A stretch of DNA of 64,000 bases from Tepidiphilus olei (GCF_006980705.1 NZ_SBHO01000008.1:1-64000); one strand, 5' to 3'. Positions 37,524 to 48,568 are shown, counted from the first letter of the stretch. Numbers and translations are program-made. Notes: generated from the sequence alone by a model not told the origin.

Positions 37524-38338
37524 CGAAGGCGGAGCGCCCCATCGGGGTGTTCGATTCCGGAGTGGGCGGCTTGACGGTGGTGCGCGCCCTCATGGAGCGG
37601 CTACCGTTCGAATCCATCGTCTACTTCGGCGACACGGCGCGCGTGCCCTACGGGATCAAGTCGCCGGACACCATCGCGCGTTACGCGGCCCAGCTCACCC
37701 GTTTCCTGCTCGCGCAGGACGTGAAGATGCTGATCGTGGCGTGCAACACCATGGCGGCGGTGGCGCAGGAAGTGGTGCGTGCGCTCGCCGGGCCGAACGT
37801 GCCGGTGCTCGACGTGATCGAGGCCGGCGCCCGGGCGGCGGTGGCGGCCACGCGTAACGCCACGGTGGGCGTGATCGGTACCCCGACCACCATCAATAGC
37901 AATGCCTATGCGCTGCGCATTCACGCGCTGCGCGGCGACGTGCGGGTGCATTCACGAGCCTGTGCCCTCTTCGTGCCGCTGGTGGAGGAGGGCTGGCTCG
38001 ACCATCCGGTGACGCGGCTTACCGCCGAGGAGTACCTCAAGCCGGTGCTCGCCGAAGGGGTGGACACCCTCGTGCTCGGCTGTACCCATTATCCCTTGCT
38101 CAAGCCGGTGCTCGCCGAGATCGCCGGGCCGCGGGTGCGTATCGTCGATTCGGCCGTGACCACGGCCGAGCAGGCCGCCCAGGTGCTCGATCGAGAAGAG
38201 GGACTGCGCGCCGGAGTCGGCGTCGTTCTCCGGCATCGTTTCTACGTGACTGACGTCCCTCTGCGTTTCCAGACGATCGCCGAACGCTTCCTGGGGCGGT
38301 CCTTGCCGGAAGTGGTGCGCGTCGACGTGCCGGAGTAG
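37520..38338 (+). CDS. murI: Glutamate racemase
   Basis: A 272-residue cofactor-free racemase that makes D-glutamate for peptidoglycan. The two catalytic cysteines are Cys75 in IVACNTMAA and Cys188 in LGCTHYPLL, with Asp12 in GVFDSGVGGLTV. It is coupled to queG by ATGA. It converges on sseA with only 17 bases between stops and no visible hairpin, so read-through between the two strands is possible. Confidence 0.96.
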   Translation: MTKAERPIGVFDSGVGGLTVVRALMERLPFESIVYFGDTARVPYGIKSPDTIARYAAQLTRFLLAQDVKMLIVACNTMAAVAQEVVRALAGPNVPVLDVIEAGARAAVAATRNATVGVIGTPTTINSNAYALRIHALRGDVRVHSRACALFVPLVEEGWLDHPVTRLTAEEYLKPVLAEGVDTLVLGCTHYPLLKPVLAEIAGPRVRIVDSAVTTAEQAAQVLDREEGLRAGVGVVLRHRFYVTDVPLRFQTIAERFLGRSLPEVVRVDVPE

Positions 38339-38355
38339 TCTGCTCGGGTCGTTTC

Positions 38356-39231
38356 TCAGGGTTCGGGCCCGGTGGCGACCGGACGGCGCGGATCGGCGCA
38401 CCACTCGCTCCATGAGCCGGGATAGAGGCGCGAGCCGTTCAAGCCCACCCATTCCATTGCAAGCAGGTTGTGGCAGGCGGTGACGCCGGAGCCGCATTGA
38501 TGTACCACTTCCGACGGATCGCGGCCGGCAAGGAGCGCCGCGAATTCGGCGCGCAGGGCCTCGGGTGGGCGGAAGCGGCCGTGCTCGTCGAGGTTGAGGC
38601 GGTAGCAACGGTTGACGGCGCCGGGAATGTGGCCCGCGACCGGGTCGAGCGCCTCGTTCTCGCCGCGATAGCGGTCGGGACTGCGGGCATCGAGGATGAG
38701 GAACCGGCCCGTTCCGAGTTGGGCGAGGAGTTCGTCGGCGGTGACGGTGGGCATGCACGGCTCGGGTGCGGCCGGGTAGGTACACGGCGCGGCTTGCCGC
38801 ACGCTGCGGTCGAACGGCAGATTGTCGCTGCGCCAGGCGTTCCAGCCCCCGTCGAGCACGGCGACGCGCCGATGCCCGATCCAGCGCAGCAGCCACCACG
38901 CGCGTGCCGCGAACATTCCTCCGTCGTCGTCGTAGACGATGATCCGAGTCTCGGGCGTGAGGCCGCAGTCCCCCGCGAAACGGACGAAATCGCCATACGC
39001 AGGAAGGGGATGGCGCCCATTCGTGCCGGTGCGTGGACCGGAGAGATCTTCGTCCAGATGCCAGAAGATCGCCCCGGGGATGTGGGCCTCCGCCCAGGCC
39101 CGGCGGCCGAGCGTCGGATCGCTGAGGTCGTGCCGGCAGTCGATCACCCGCCAGGAAGGATCGTCCAGGTGTTCGGCGAGCGTGCGAACAGAGAGGATGG
39201 GGCCGACGCCGTCATGGATGGCCTGGTGCAT
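38356..39231 (-). CDS. sseA: 3-mercaptopyruvate sulfurtransferase (double rhodanese)
   Basis: A 291-residue two-domain rhodanese. The inactive N-terminal domain is followed by a catalytic one with Cys246 in the loop CGSGVTA, the signature of mercaptopyruvate rather than thiosulfate sulfurtransferases (which have CRKGVT). It moves sulfur from 3-mercaptopyruvate to an acceptor such as a thiol or cyanide. Its first 20 bases overlap the upstream STAS-like gene, so the two are probably translated together. Confidence 0.92.
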   Translation of the reverse strand: MHQAIHDGVGPILSVRTLAEHLDDPSWRVIDCRHDLSDPTLGRRAWAEAHIPGAIFWHLDEDLSGPRTGTNGRHPLPAYGDFVRFAGDCGLTPETRIIVYDDDGGMFAARAWWLLRWIGHRRVAVLDGGWNAWRSDNLPFDRSVRQAAPCTYPAAPEPCMPTVTADELLAQLGTGRFLILDARSPDRYRGENEALDPVAGHIPGAVNRCYRLNLDEHGRFRPPEALRAEFAALLAGRDPSEVVHQCGSGVTACHNLLAMEWVGLNGSRLYPGSWSEWCADPRRPVATGPEP

Positions 39232-39580
39232 CTCGTCCCTCTTTGAGCCAGGCGAGGGCTTCTTCCTCCGTGTCGAAAACCTTGATCTCGGCCTCGAGAA
39301 AGAGGCTTTCGAGCCAGGTCAGCACGGCAAGCCAGTCGTCTTCGGCGACGATGGCGATGCGACGGAAGTCGTTCGGATGTTGCCGGGCGAAGCGGAATTC
39401 TTCCCAGGCAGCGTCGATCGTAAACCCCAGCATGTTGCGCAGGTCGAGCAGTACGTCCACCGGACCGCCGAAGCGGTTGCGGTATTCGACCGCATCCTCG
39501 AATTCCTTGAAATCTTCGAGCGTGAATTCGCCGAACACGGCGGCGGAGATGAGGTCGTCGCGGACTTCGATGGTGATCAC
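39212..39580 (-). CDS. STAS/SpoIIAA-like protein
   Basis: A 122-residue cytoplasmic protein of the SpoIIAA-like (STAS) fold found widely in proteobacteria. The beta-rich start ITIEVRDDLISAAVFGEFTL is followed by DFKEFEDAVEYRNRFGG, the strand VDVLLDLRNMLGF and a C-terminal helical part with WLESLFLEAEIKVFDTEEEAL. The start codon is GTG 39580, with GAGGA nine bases upstream. Function is unknown in this group; ligand binding or small-scale regulation are guesses. It overlaps the start of sseA by 20 bases. Confidence 0.82.
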   Translation of the reverse strand: MITIEVRDDLISAAVFGEFTLEDFKEFEDAVEYRNRFGGPVDVLLDLRNMLGFTIDAAWEEFRFARQHPNDFRRIAIVAEDDWLAVLTWLESLFLEAEIKVFDTEEEALAWLKEGRDAPGHP

Positions 39581-39610
39581 GGTGCGGTTCCTCGGGAACG
39601 AACACGCTCA

Positions 39611-40972
39611 CTATAGCGATCCGTGCCCGCCCCCGCAACCCGTCGCGGGCTCGCACGGCAGCACGAGACGGGCGCACAGACCGCCCAGTGCGGAATCCTC
39701 GAGCACGAGCGTGCCGTTCATCGCGCGGGCAAGGTTGACGGCGATCGCTAGACCCAGCCCCGTGCCGCCGGTGTCGTAATTGCGCGAAGGGTCTAGCCGA
39801 GCGAAGGGTTCTAGTACGGCGCGTCTCGATTCGCGGGGGATGCCTGGGCCATCGTCCTCGATGGTGAACTCGTAGGTTCGCTCCGCCGAGGGGCGCAAGG
39901 TGAGTCGCACGCGAGTGCCGTAGCGTGAGGCATTGTCGAGCAGATTCGAGAGGATGCGCCCGAGTGCTGCTGGGTCGACCGTTGCCGACAAGGGGGGAGC
40001 AGGCAGAATGGTTTCGATCTCCACGCCGCTTTCACGGTAGAGGGCGACGAGATCGGTAACGAATTCGTTGAGATCGACCTCCTGGTATTCGAGATGGGGG
40101 GTGAGGCTTCGGGCATAGTCGAGGCTGAGGTCGATGAGCTTTTGCATGTCCGCCAAATCGCGCTCGATCCCGTTGCGGATCTCGTCCTCGGGCAGAACCT
40201 CCACGCGCAGGCGTATGCGCGCCAGTGGTGTGCGCAGGTCGTGTGCGATACCGGCGAGCAGGGCGGTGCGGGCGGCGAGCAGCTGCTCGATGCGTTCCCG
40301 TAGGGCGTTGAGGGTGCGGGCAGTGAGTACGACTTCGTAGGGGCCGTGTTCGGGCAGTGGAGTGGCTGACGCCTGAGGGGTGGCAAAGGTCTCGAGCGCG
40401 CCGATGAGCCGCTCCAGCGGGGAAGTGACCCGGCGCAAGGCCCACAGCGTGATGAGCCAGGTCCCGATCCCGGCGAGTGCGAGCGCGGTGACGATGCGCC
40501 AGGGCAGGTTGGGTTGCGGCCGATGGAGTTGAGGTGGGAGCAAAGCGCTCAAAGGAGTGCCGTCTTCGAGGATGACGGTGGCTCCGCGGCGGGATCCGGC
40601 CTCGGTTTCGATTTCCCAGAAAGAGAGGTCTTCCAGCGAAAAGAAATTGGCGAGCGTTTCATGCCATACCGGCGGCAGGGGGAGTGGCCGAGCTCGTGGT
40701 GGAGGCGCGGCCGGAGCGACGATCAAGGGGGCGAATTCCCAATATTGAGCGGCCATGGGCCGCTCGCTCCAGGGCAGAGCTTCCATGACTGCAACGGCGC
40801 GCGCCAGTGCTTGGGCGGCGTCGCGTTGCAGACGCACTTCCGCGCTCGCCCGGCTTTGGTAGGCGAGCAAGGCCAGCGTCAGGGCAAAGAGGGCGACGAC
40901 GGCGGCGCTGACCACCCAGGCGAGTCGGGTGCGCAAGCGTCGGCCGAAAGACAGCAGAGGAATCAGGCTCAT
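39611..40972 (-). CDS. Sensor histidine kinase (EnvZ-like)
   Basis: A 453-residue membrane kinase. TM1 spans about residues 17-37 and TM2 157-179, enclosing a ~120-residue Pro-rich periplasmic sensor region. A HAMP-like linker, the H box AGIAHDLRTPLARI (His244), the N box LGRILSNLLDNASRYG and the G boxes IEDDGPGIPRE and GGTGLGLAIAVNLA follow. It pairs with the OmpR-type regulator, whose stop overlaps its start by ATGA. The signal sensed is unknown; the divergent periplasmic chaperone gene suggests envelope stress. Confidence 0.92.
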   Translation of the reverse strand: MSLIPLLSFGRRLRTRLAWVVSAAVVALFALTLALLAYQSRASAEVRLQRDAAQALARAVAVMEALPWSERPMAAQYWEFAPLIVAPAAPPPRARPLPLPPVWHETLANFFSLEDLSFWEIETEAGSRRGATVILEDGTPLSALLPPQLHRPQPNLPWRIVTALALAGIGTWLITLWALRRVTSPLERLIGALETFATPQASATPLPEHGPYEVVLTARTLNALRERIEQLLAARTALLAGIAHDLRTPLARIRLRVEVLPEDEIRNGIERDLADMQKLIDLSLDYARSLTPHLEYQEVDLNEFVTDLVALYRESGVEIETILPAPPLSATVDPAALGRILSNLLDNASRYGTRVRLTLRPSAERTYEFTIEDDGPGIPRESRRAVLEPFARLDPSRNYDTGGTGLGLAIAVNLARAMNGTLVLEDSALGGLCARLVLPCEPATGCGGGHGSL

Positions 40973-41697
40973 TCGATCGATTCGACCGGAGCGGCGAGCA
41001 CGTAGCCTTGGCCGCGCACCGAGCGGATGGCCCGCGGTACCTGAGGGTCGGACTCGAGTTTGGCGCGCAGGCGGCTGACGGCGATGTCGATGGCACGGTC
41101 GAACACGTCGGCGCCGCGCCCACGCGTGGCGCGCATGAGATAGTCGCGGGTGAGCACTTCGTTGGGGTGCTGTACGAAGAGCGACAGCAGGGCAAACTCG
41201 CTCCCGGTGAGCGGCTGGACCGTGCCATCCGGTAGGGTGAGGGTTCGTGCCACGGTGTCGAATTCGACCGGCCCGATGCGCCAGCGCCTGGGTGCGAGCG
41301 ATGGCTGGGTGCCGGGGCTGCGCGTGCGTCGCAGGATCGCCTTGATGCGCGCCTCGAGCTCACGGGGAAGAAAGGGCTTGGTGAGATAGTCGTCGGCACC
41401 GATCTCGAGCCCAAAGACACGGTCGAACTCGTCGTTGCGCGCGGTGAGCATTAATACGGGGACTGCTCGGGTGCGTGGATTGGCCCGCAGCCGGCGCAGC
41501 ACGCTGGGCCCGTCTTCACCGGGTAGCATCCAGTCGAGCACGATGAGATCGGGCAGACGCTGTGCCAAGAGCCCATCGAGCGCCGCAGCGTCGGCTACCG
41601 CTTCGACCGAAAAACCGCGTCGTCGCAAATCTTCGCCGAGCAAGCGGCGAAACTCATGGTCGTCATCGACCAGGATGAGGTGAGAGGTCGACTCCAT
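40969..41697 (-). CDS. OmpR/PhoB-family response regulator
   Basis: A 242-residue two-domain regulator. The receiver carries the acidic pair DDD (residues 11-13), phospho-acceptor Asp55 in LIVLDWMLPGEDG and Lys in YLTKPFLP. The winged-helix DNA-binding domain ends with the typical IDIAVSRLRAKLE and IRSVRGQGYVLA. ATG 41697 (MESTSHLILVDDD) fits the family best; ATGs at 41718 and 41727 are possible and none has a strong ribosome site. It is the partner of the kinase downstream and is divergent from the Spy-like gene, a probable target. Confidence 0.93.
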   Translation of the reverse strand: MESTSHLILVDDDHEFRRLLGEDLRRRGFSVEAVADAAALDGLLAQRLPDLIVLDWMLPGEDGPSVLRRLRANPRTRAVPVLMLTARNDEFDRVFGLEIGADDYLTKPFLPRELEARIKAILRRTRSPGTQPSLAPRRWRIGPVEFDTVARTLTLPDGTVQPLTGSEFALLSLFVQHPNEVLTRDYLMRATRGRGADVFDRAIDIAVSRLRAKLESDPQVPRAIRSVRGQGYVLAAPVESIE

Positions 41698-41710
41698 TGG
41701 GGGCTTCGTA

Positions 41711-41786
41711 TGTAACATCGACTGCATTATGGCGCACTTCACTCCAAAGGAAAAAGATACGATCGTCGGCGATAACAAACGTTACA
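41711..41786. promoter_or_regulatory. Candidate regulator-binding motifs (TGTAAC) between the two-component genes and the Spy-like gene
   Basis: In the divergent gap, TGTAAC occurs on the plus strand at 41711-41716 and on the minus strand at 41781-41786. Next to the latter, the minus strand reads TGTAACGTTTGTTATC (41786-41771), a 9-base-spaced pair of similar half sites. OmpR-family regulators bind such direct repeats, so autoregulation and control of the Spy-like gene are plausible. This is pattern reading only. Confidence 0.3.
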
Positions 41787-41881
41787 CGCCGAAACGCTGA
41801 TGAGGCGCGAGGACGGCGGTTGCGTGCTCTAATGAACATGTCCGCAAGGGACGCAACGCAATGATGAATGAGGAGAAAACG

Positions 41882-42418
41882 ATGATGGATGCTCGGATGA
41901 GGAAAAACGGTCTGACTCGCCGCTGGCGGCACGGCCTCGTCGCTCTGGCACTGATCGGGGTCGCGGGGGCCGGATTCGCACAGCAGCCGGCGCCAGCCCC
42001 CAGGGGGGGCGCTCCGATGGGGCCCGATGCCGGCCCGGCGGTACGCCCGCAGATGACGCCGGAGCAATGGCGCGAACGCATGCAGCAGCGCCACGACGCC
42101 GAAGTAAAGCGCCTGGAGGGGTTGCTGAATCTTCGCCCGGAGCAGCGTGCCGCCTGGGAGGAACTCCTCGCCGTTTGGAGTGCGCACCGGGAGCAGTTCT
42201 TCTCCTATCGCTGGGAGCAAAGCCAGCGCCCCGTGACGGCTTTGGGGAGGCTACAGGAGCGCGAAGAGCGCTTGGCGGCCCATCTCGAAGCGGTACGCAG
42301 CCTGCGCGAGGCGGTGCAAAAGTTTTACCTCCAGCTCGACGATACGCAGCGCGACGTGTTCGATCGGGAATTCATGCGCTGGGGTAAAGGGAAAGGAGGG
42401 GATCCGCGGCCGCGCTGA
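41882..42418 (+). CDS. Spy/CpxP family periplasmic protein (LTXXQ-type)
   Basis: A 178-residue predicted periplasmic protein. A basic N-terminus, hydrophobic core and GAGFAQQ cleavage site form the signal peptide, then a Pro/Gly-rich stretch leads to a long, charged helical domain. LTXXQ-like motifs appear as LRPEQ (84-88) and LDDTQ (152-156), as in Spy and CpxP. Such proteins are ATP-independent chaperones or stress-sensor partners. ATG 41882 is chosen because AGGAG stands 6 bases upstream; ATG 41861 is in frame but has no ribosome site. It is divergent from the two-component pair and ends in a strong terminator. Confidence 0.85.
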   Translation: MMDARMRKNGLTRRWRHGLVALALIGVAGAGFAQQPAPAPRGGAPMGPDAGPAVRPQMTPEQWRERMQQRHDAEVKRLEGLLNLRPEQRAAWEELLAVWSAHREQFFSYRWEQSQRPVTALGRLQEREERLAAHLEAVRSLREAVQKFYLQLDDTQRDVFDREFMRWGKGKGGDPRPR

Positions 42419-42431
42419 GCGTCTCGCCGGG

Positions 42432-42480
42432 ACGATCGCGGCGCGTGATTGCCTGGTCACGTCGCCGCGATCGTTTTTTT
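42432..42480 (+). terminator. Rho-independent terminator after the Spy-like gene
   Basis: ACGATCGCGGCG (42432-42443) pairs with CGCCGCGATCGT (42463-42474) and is followed by an uninterrupted T run. It ends the Spy-like transcript and separates it from ftsH. Confidence 0.88.
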
Positions 42481-42495
42481 CGATCGTCTTTCCTC

Positions 42496-42524
42496 TTGGC
42501 GCACGGAACAAACGCCTCTAGAAT
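42496..42524 (+). promoter_or_regulatory. Probable sigma-70 promoter of ftsH
   Basis: TTGGCG (42496-42501) and TAGAAT (42519-42524) are spaced by exactly 17 bases and lie 45 bases before the ftsH start, right after the preceding terminator. No sigma-32-type sequence was recognised. Confidence 0.55.
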
Positions 42525-42555
42525 GGGCTCTGAAGCAACACTGGTAGCATCATCT

Positions 42556-42568
42556 AGGAGTTCGTCCC

Positions 42569-42571
<3 letters not shown>
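42556..42571 (+). promoter_or_regulatory. Ribosome binding site and TTG start of ftsH
   Basis: AGGAG (42556-42560) stands 8 bases before the TTG at 42569-42571. The residues that follow ([14 protein letters not shown]) match the normal FtsH N-terminus, so TTG is the real start. Confidence 0.8.
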
Positions 42572-44487
<1,916 letters not shown>

Positions 44488-44488
<1 letters not shown>

Positions 44489-45333
44489 TGCGGTGGCTGC
44501 AGGCGGGGCGCTTTCGGCTCGATCTCTCCGAGCCGAAAGTGATGGGCATCGTCAATCTCACCGAGGATTCCTTCTCCGGCGACGGGCTCGGCGCGCAGCG
44601 CGATCGGGCGCTGCGCCAGGCTGAGGCCTTCATCGCGGCTGGGGTCGATCTGCTCGATTTCGGCGCGGAATCGACGCGCCCCGGGGCCGAACCCGTGCCG
44701 GCCGAGCAGGAGCTCGAGCGCTTGCTGCCGGTGCTGGAAGCCCTGAAAGGGGCGCCGGTGCCGCTGTCGGTCGACACCATGAAACCCGAAGTGATGCGCG
44801 AGGTGCTGCGCGTGGGGGCCGATCTCATCAACGACGTGGCCGGATTCCGCCTGCCCGGCGCCATCGAGGCGGTGGCCGCCAGCGACTGCGCCTTGTGCGT
44901 CATGCACATGAAAGGCGAGCCGCGCACCATGCAGCACTCTCCCGTCTATACGGACGTGCTCGCCGAGGTCGAGGAATTCCTCGAAGAACGAACCGCGGCG
45001 CTGCAGGCGGCGGGCGTGGCGCGCGAGCGCATCCTTTGGGACCCGGGGTTTGGTTTTGGCAAGACGCTGGAGCACAACGCGGCGCTCTTTCGCGCCCTGC
45101 CGCGCTTGGCGGCGCGCCAGCCGCTCCTGGTGGGGGTGTCGCGCAAAACCATGATCGGCCAGATCACGGGCCGGCCCGTGGGCGAGCGGCTCGCCGGCAG
45201 CCTCGCGGCCGCCGTGCTCGCCTGGGTTCATGGCGCCGCCATCGTGCGCGTACACGACGTGGCCGCCACGGTCGATGCCCGTGAAATCCTGCGCGCGCTC
45301 GGGCCCTCTTCTGGCGACGCAACGACGGTCTGA
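44488..45333 (+). CDS. folP: Dihydropteroate synthase
   Basis: A 281-residue enzyme joining p-aminobenzoate to the pterin pyrophosphate in folate synthesis, the target of sulfonamides. The sequence shows VMGIVNLTEDSFSGDG, DFGAESTRPGAE, PLSVDTMKPEV, NDVAGF and the C-terminal VRVHDVAATVDA. ATG 44488 overlaps the ftsH stop by one base; an adjacent GTG at 44485 is possible. Confidence 0.96.
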
Positions 45334-45391
45334 GCCTTTTTCCCCTGATTTCGTGCGACAATTCGCACCCTGCGCAGCATAGGGTCTAAGA

Positions 45392-46777
45392 ATGGGTCGT
45401 TATTTCGGTACCGACGGGATTCGCGCGCGCGTCGGCGAGCCGCTGATGTCGCCGGAGTTCGTCCTCAAGCTCGGGCATGCCGCCGGGCGGGTGCTCGCGC
45501 GTCACGCGCACGGTGGCGCCAAGCGGGCGGCGGTACTCATCGGCAAGGATACGCGCATCTCCGGCTACATGATCGAGTCGGCTCTCGAGGCCGGTTTGTC
45601 GGCGGCCGGCGTCGACGTGGTGCTGTGTGGCCCCTTGCCCACGCCTGGGGTGGCTTATCTCACCCGCGCCTTGCGCTTGGAGGCAGGAATCGTGGTGAGC
45701 GCCTCGCACAATCCCTATCCCGACAACGGGATCAAGTTTTTCGGCCCGAATGGCGAGAAACTGCCCGATGAATTGGAGGCCGAGATCGAAGCGACGGTCG
45801 AATCGCCTCTCGTTTGCCGCGAAGCGCACGAGCTGGGACGTGCCAGGCGCTTGGACGATGCCGCGGGGCGCTACATCGAATTCTGCAAGAGTACTTTCCC
45901 CGCTTCGATGTCGCTCGATGGGCTGCGTCTGGTACTGGATTGCGCCCACGGCGCCGCCTATCAGGTCGCTCCGGCGGTGTTCCACGAACTCGGCGCCGAG
46001 GTGGTGGCGCTCGCCAATCAGCCCAACGGATTCAACATCAACGAGGGCGTCGGGGCGACGCATCCCGAATACCTGCAGGCCATGGTACGAGCGCACCGTG
46101 CCGACTTGGGCATCGCCTTCGACGGCGATGGCGATCGGGTGATCATGGCCGACGCCGAAGCACGCCTCTACGATGGCGATGCGCTCCTCTACGTGATCGT
46201 GCGCGATCGTGTGCTGGCAGGGCAGCGCCTCGGCGGAGTGGTCGGTACGCTGATGTCGAACCTGGGGCTGGAGCACGCCGTGCACAGACTCGGGGTGCGA
46301 TTCGAGCGCACCAAGGTCGGCGATCGCTACGTCGCGGAGGCGCTGCGCGAGCGTGGGTGGGAGTACGGCGGCGAGAGTTCTGGGCATTTGCTGTGCCTCG
46401 GCGTACATACCACGGGCGACGGTATCATCAGCGCCTTGCAGGTCTTGGCCGCTTTGCGCCGCCGCGGTGAGACCCTGGCGCAAGCCTGCGCCGACCTCGT
46501 GCGCTACCCCCAGGTGCTGCGCAATGTCTCGGTACCGCGCGGCTATGACTGGAAGGACCATCCCGGGGTGCTCGCCGCTTGCCGCGCCGCCGAGGCCGAA
46601 CTGGCCGCGCAAGGGCGCATCCTGTTGCGCCCCTCGGGAACCGAGCCGTTGTTGCGCGTCATGGTGGAAGGGCGCGATGCCTCGCTCGTACAGCGTTGGG
46701 CCGATGCGCTTGCAGCGGCGATCGAGTCGTCGCTCGCCACGGAAAGCGCATCGATGCACTCGGGGGGTAATCCATGA
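45392..46777 (+). CDS. glmM: Phosphoglucosamine mutase
   Basis: A 461-residue enzyme converting glucosamine 6-phosphate to glucosamine 1-phosphate for UDP-GlcNAc. The sequence shows [14 protein letters not shown] at the start, the phosphoserine loop [17 protein letters not shown], the metal site [13 protein letters not shown], the sugar loop GGESSGHLL and the phosphate-binding [15 protein letters not shown]. It follows folP after 58 bases and overlaps tpiA by ATGA. Confidence 0.97.
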   Translation: MGRYFGTDGIRARVGEPLMSPEFVLKLGHAAGRVLARHAHGGAKRAAVLIGKDTRISGYMIESALEAGLSAAGVDVVLCGPLPTPGVAYLTRALRLEAGIVVSASHNPYPDNGIKFFGPNGEKLPDELEAEIEATVESPLVCREAHELGRARRLDDAAGRYIEFCKSTFPASMSLDGLRLVLDCAHGAAYQVAPAVFHELGAEVVALANQPNGFNINEGVGATHPEYLQAMVRAHRADLGIAFDGDGDRVIMADAEARLYDGDALLYVIVRDRVLAGQRLGGVVGTLMSNLGLEHAVHRLGVRFERTKVGDRYVAEALRERGWEYGGESSGHLLCLGVHTTGDGIISALQVLAALRRRGETLAQACADLVRYPQVLRNVSVPRGYDWKDHPGVLAACRAAEAELAAQGRILLRPSGTEPLLRVMVEGRDASLVQRWADALAAAIESSLATESASMHSGGNP

Positions 46778-47535
46778 AGAAAATCGTACTCGGCAACTGG
46801 AAGTCGGTCGGCGATACGGCCAGTAACGTCGTGCTGCTCACTGCGCTCGCCCAGCATGCTCCTGCTGCCGGCGTGGAACTCGGTGTATGCGTCCCTTATC
46901 CGTATCTGCCCCAGGCGAAAGCGATACTGGAAGGCACGGAGATCGGCTGGGGGGCGCAGAACGTCAGTCCGTTTGGTGCCGGCGCCTACACGGGCGAGGT
47001 CCACGCAGGAATGCTCGCCGAATTCGGCTGCCGGTATGCCCTCGTCGGGCATTCGGAACGGCGTCAGTATTTCGGTGAGACGGATGAGCTGATTGCTGGT
47101 AAAATCGATCGTTTGTTGGCAGCCAACGTCCGGCCCGTGGTCTGCGTCGGCGAGACGCTCGCCGAACGTGAGTCTGGCGCTTGGCGCGAGATGCTCGAGG
47201 GGCAGGTGAGGGCGCTCGTCACTCGGCTCGGAGTCGATAAATGCGCCCGCGCCTGGTTTGCGTACGAACCGGTCTGGGCGATCGGCACCGGGCGCAGTGC
47301 TGAGCCACGGGACATCGCCGAGGCGCATGCGTTTTTGCGCCGGCAGCTGGTGGCGTTGGGTGTGCCGCAGCGCGATCTCGTGCTTCTCTATGGCGGCAGC
47401 GTCAAGGCGGACAATGCTCAGAGTATTTTCGCCGTTCCGGGGTGCGACGGCGTGCTCGTCGGTGCGGCCTCCCGTGTCGTCGGAGAATTCGCTGCCATCG
47501 CAGCGGCGGCCGCGCGTGCGGTGCAAGGAAGTTAG
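46774..47535 (+). CDS. tpiA: Triosephosphate isomerase
   Basis: A 253-residue TIM-barrel enzyme interconverting dihydroxyacetone phosphate and glyceraldehyde 3-phosphate. Catalytic Lys in VLGNWKS, His in VGHSERR and Glu in [10 protein letters not shown] are present, and the phosphate loops YGGSVK and LVGAAS close the site. It is coupled to glmM and followed by secG; the tpiA-secG-tRNA-Leu-nuo order is typical of betaproteobacteria. Confidence 0.97.
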   Translation: MKKIVLGNWKSVGDTASNVVLLTALAQHAPAAGVELGVCVPYPYLPQAKAILEGTEIGWGAQNVSPFGAGAYTGEVHAGMLAEFGCRYALVGHSERRQYFGETDELIAGKIDRLLAANVRPVVCVGETLAERESGAWREMLEGQVRALVTRLGVDKCARAWFAYEPVWAIGTGRSAEPRDIAEAHAFLRRQLVALGVPQRDLVLLYGGSVKADNAQSIFAVPGCDGVLVGAASRVVGEFAAIAAAAARAVQGS

Positions 47536-47544
47536 GAGAAGAGA

Positions 47545-47892
47545 ATGTCGGGAGTCTGGTTTTCGGTCATATTGACGGTCCATGTCTTGATTGCGGTCGC
47601 CTTGATCGCTTTGGTGCTGCTCCAGCGGGGGAAAGGGGCCGACGCAGGGGCTGCCTTCGGAGGTGGCTCTTCGGCCAGTCTCTTCGGGGCGAGCGGCGGG
47701 GCGAATTTCCTCAGCCGTACCACCGCGGTGCTCGCAACGCTGTTTTTCTTGACAAGCTTGGCTTTGACGTATTTGGCCAGTCAGCGCCTCGAGCAAGGCA
47801 GCGGCAGCGTCATGGAGGCGGCGCCGGTCGAAGCGCTGCCGCAACCGAGTGCTCCCGTGCCCGGTTCTCAAGCACCGGCCGTGCCACAATAA
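47545..47892 (+). CDS. secG: Protein translocase subunit SecG
   Basis: A 115-residue accessory subunit of the SecYEG channel with two membrane helices (about residues 5-22 and 55-75). The conserved [17 protein letters not shown] and [17 protein letters not shown] loops lie between them. The C-terminal tail is Pro/Ala-rich and not conserved. It lies 9 bases after tpiA and is the last protein gene before tRNA-Leu. Confidence 0.95.
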   Translation: MSGVWFSVILTVHVLIAVALIALVLLQRGKGADAGAAFGGGSSASLFGASGGANFLSRTTAVLATLFFLTSLALTYLASQRLEQGSGSVMEAAPVEALPQPSAPVPGSQAPAVPQ

Positions 47893-47903
47893 AGAAGAGC
47901 CGC

Positions 47904-47933
47904 TTGCAAAAAATCGTCTCTTTGCGTTATAAT
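47904..47933 (+). promoter_or_regulatory. Promoter of tRNA-Leu
   Basis: TTGCAA (47904-47909) and a perfect TATAAT (47928-47933) are spaced by 18 bases and end 15 bases before the tRNA. This is the best sigma-70 promoter in the window. Confidence 0.75.
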
Positions 47934-47948
47934 TTACGAATTACGCAA

Positions 47949-48033
47949 GCCGACGTGGTGGAATTGGTAGACACGCCATCTTGAGGGGGTGGTGGCGCAA
48001 GCCGTGTGAGTTCGAGTCTCACCGTCGGCACCA
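47949..48033 (+). tRNA. leuU: tRNA-Leu (anticodon GAG)
   Basis: An 85-base class II tRNA. The acceptor GCCGACG pairs with CGTCGGC, the D arm begins GTGGTGG, the anticodon stem CCATC/GGTGG holds the loop TTGAGGG (anticodon GAG), a long variable arm follows, and the T loop is GTTCGAGTCTC. The discriminator A and CCA are encoded. It reads CUU/CUC codons. Its own promoter and terminator make it an independent unit between secG and nuoA. Confidence 0.96.
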
Positions 48034-48035
48034 GA

Positions 48036-48064
48036 AAGCAGCTGAAAAATCGCTGCTTTTTTTT
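48036..48064 (+). terminator. Rho-independent terminator after tRNA-Leu
   Basis: AAAGCAGC pairs with GCTGCTTT across a 9-base A-rich loop, followed by a run of T. It ends the tRNA-Leu transcript before the nuo operon. The ~130 bases after it are A+T-rich and probably hold the nuo promoter, but only a lone TATGAT (48147-48152) was seen. Confidence 0.85.
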
Positions 48065-48193
48065 CGTCGAATCTATGATAAATAAATAACTACGACGGCA
48101 CCAGGTTCTTGTTCGTCCGAGTCCTGAATCGCGAGATTTTTTGCGCTATGATGGACCAGTGTTCCGGGCGGATTGGGCAGCCGAGAGGTGATC

Positions 48194-48568
48194 ATGGTCG
48201 AGAATTATTTCCCGGTATTCGTGTTTCTCGTCGTTGCGCTGCTCTTTAGCATGGCGCCTCTCCTTCTCGGGCGTTTGCTCGGACCGAGTCGTCCTGATCC
48301 GGAAAAACTTTCGCCTTACGAGTGCGGTTTCGAGCCGTTCGAGGATGCGCGCATCCGCTTCGACGTGCGCTATTACCTCATCGCGATCCTCTTCATCCTG
48401 TTCGACCTGGAAATCGCTTTCCTCTTCCCTTGGGCGGTGGTCTTCAAAGACATGATCGCCGAGGGGGCACACGCGTTCTATGTGTTTGGCACCGTCATGG
48501 TTTTCCTTGCGGTGCTGGTGATCGGCTACATCGTCGAGTGGAAGAACGGCGCACTCGACTGGGAGTGA
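48194..48568 (+). CDS. nuoA: NADH-quinone oxidoreductase subunit A
   Basis: A 124-residue membrane subunit of complex I with three helices. The long loop between the first two carries the conserved [20 protein letters not shown] near the quinone chamber, and [20 protein letters not shown] begins helix 2. ATG 48194 follows AGAGG; an upstream in-frame codon adds only seven non-conserved residues. It is the first of fourteen nuo genes in order. Confidence 0.96.
   Translation: MVENYFPVFVFLVVALLFSMAPLLLGRLLGPSRPDPEKLSPYECGFEPFEDARIRFDVRYYLIAILFILFDLEIAFLFPWAVVFKDMIAEGAHAFYVFGTVMVFLAVLVIGYIVEWKNGALDWE

Noticed and set aside
48096-48104. CGGCACCAG after tRNA-Leu, like a second tRNA 3' end
   Set aside because: Only nine bases match the tRNA 3' end and there is no acceptor stem or T arm, so chance similarity is the simplest view.
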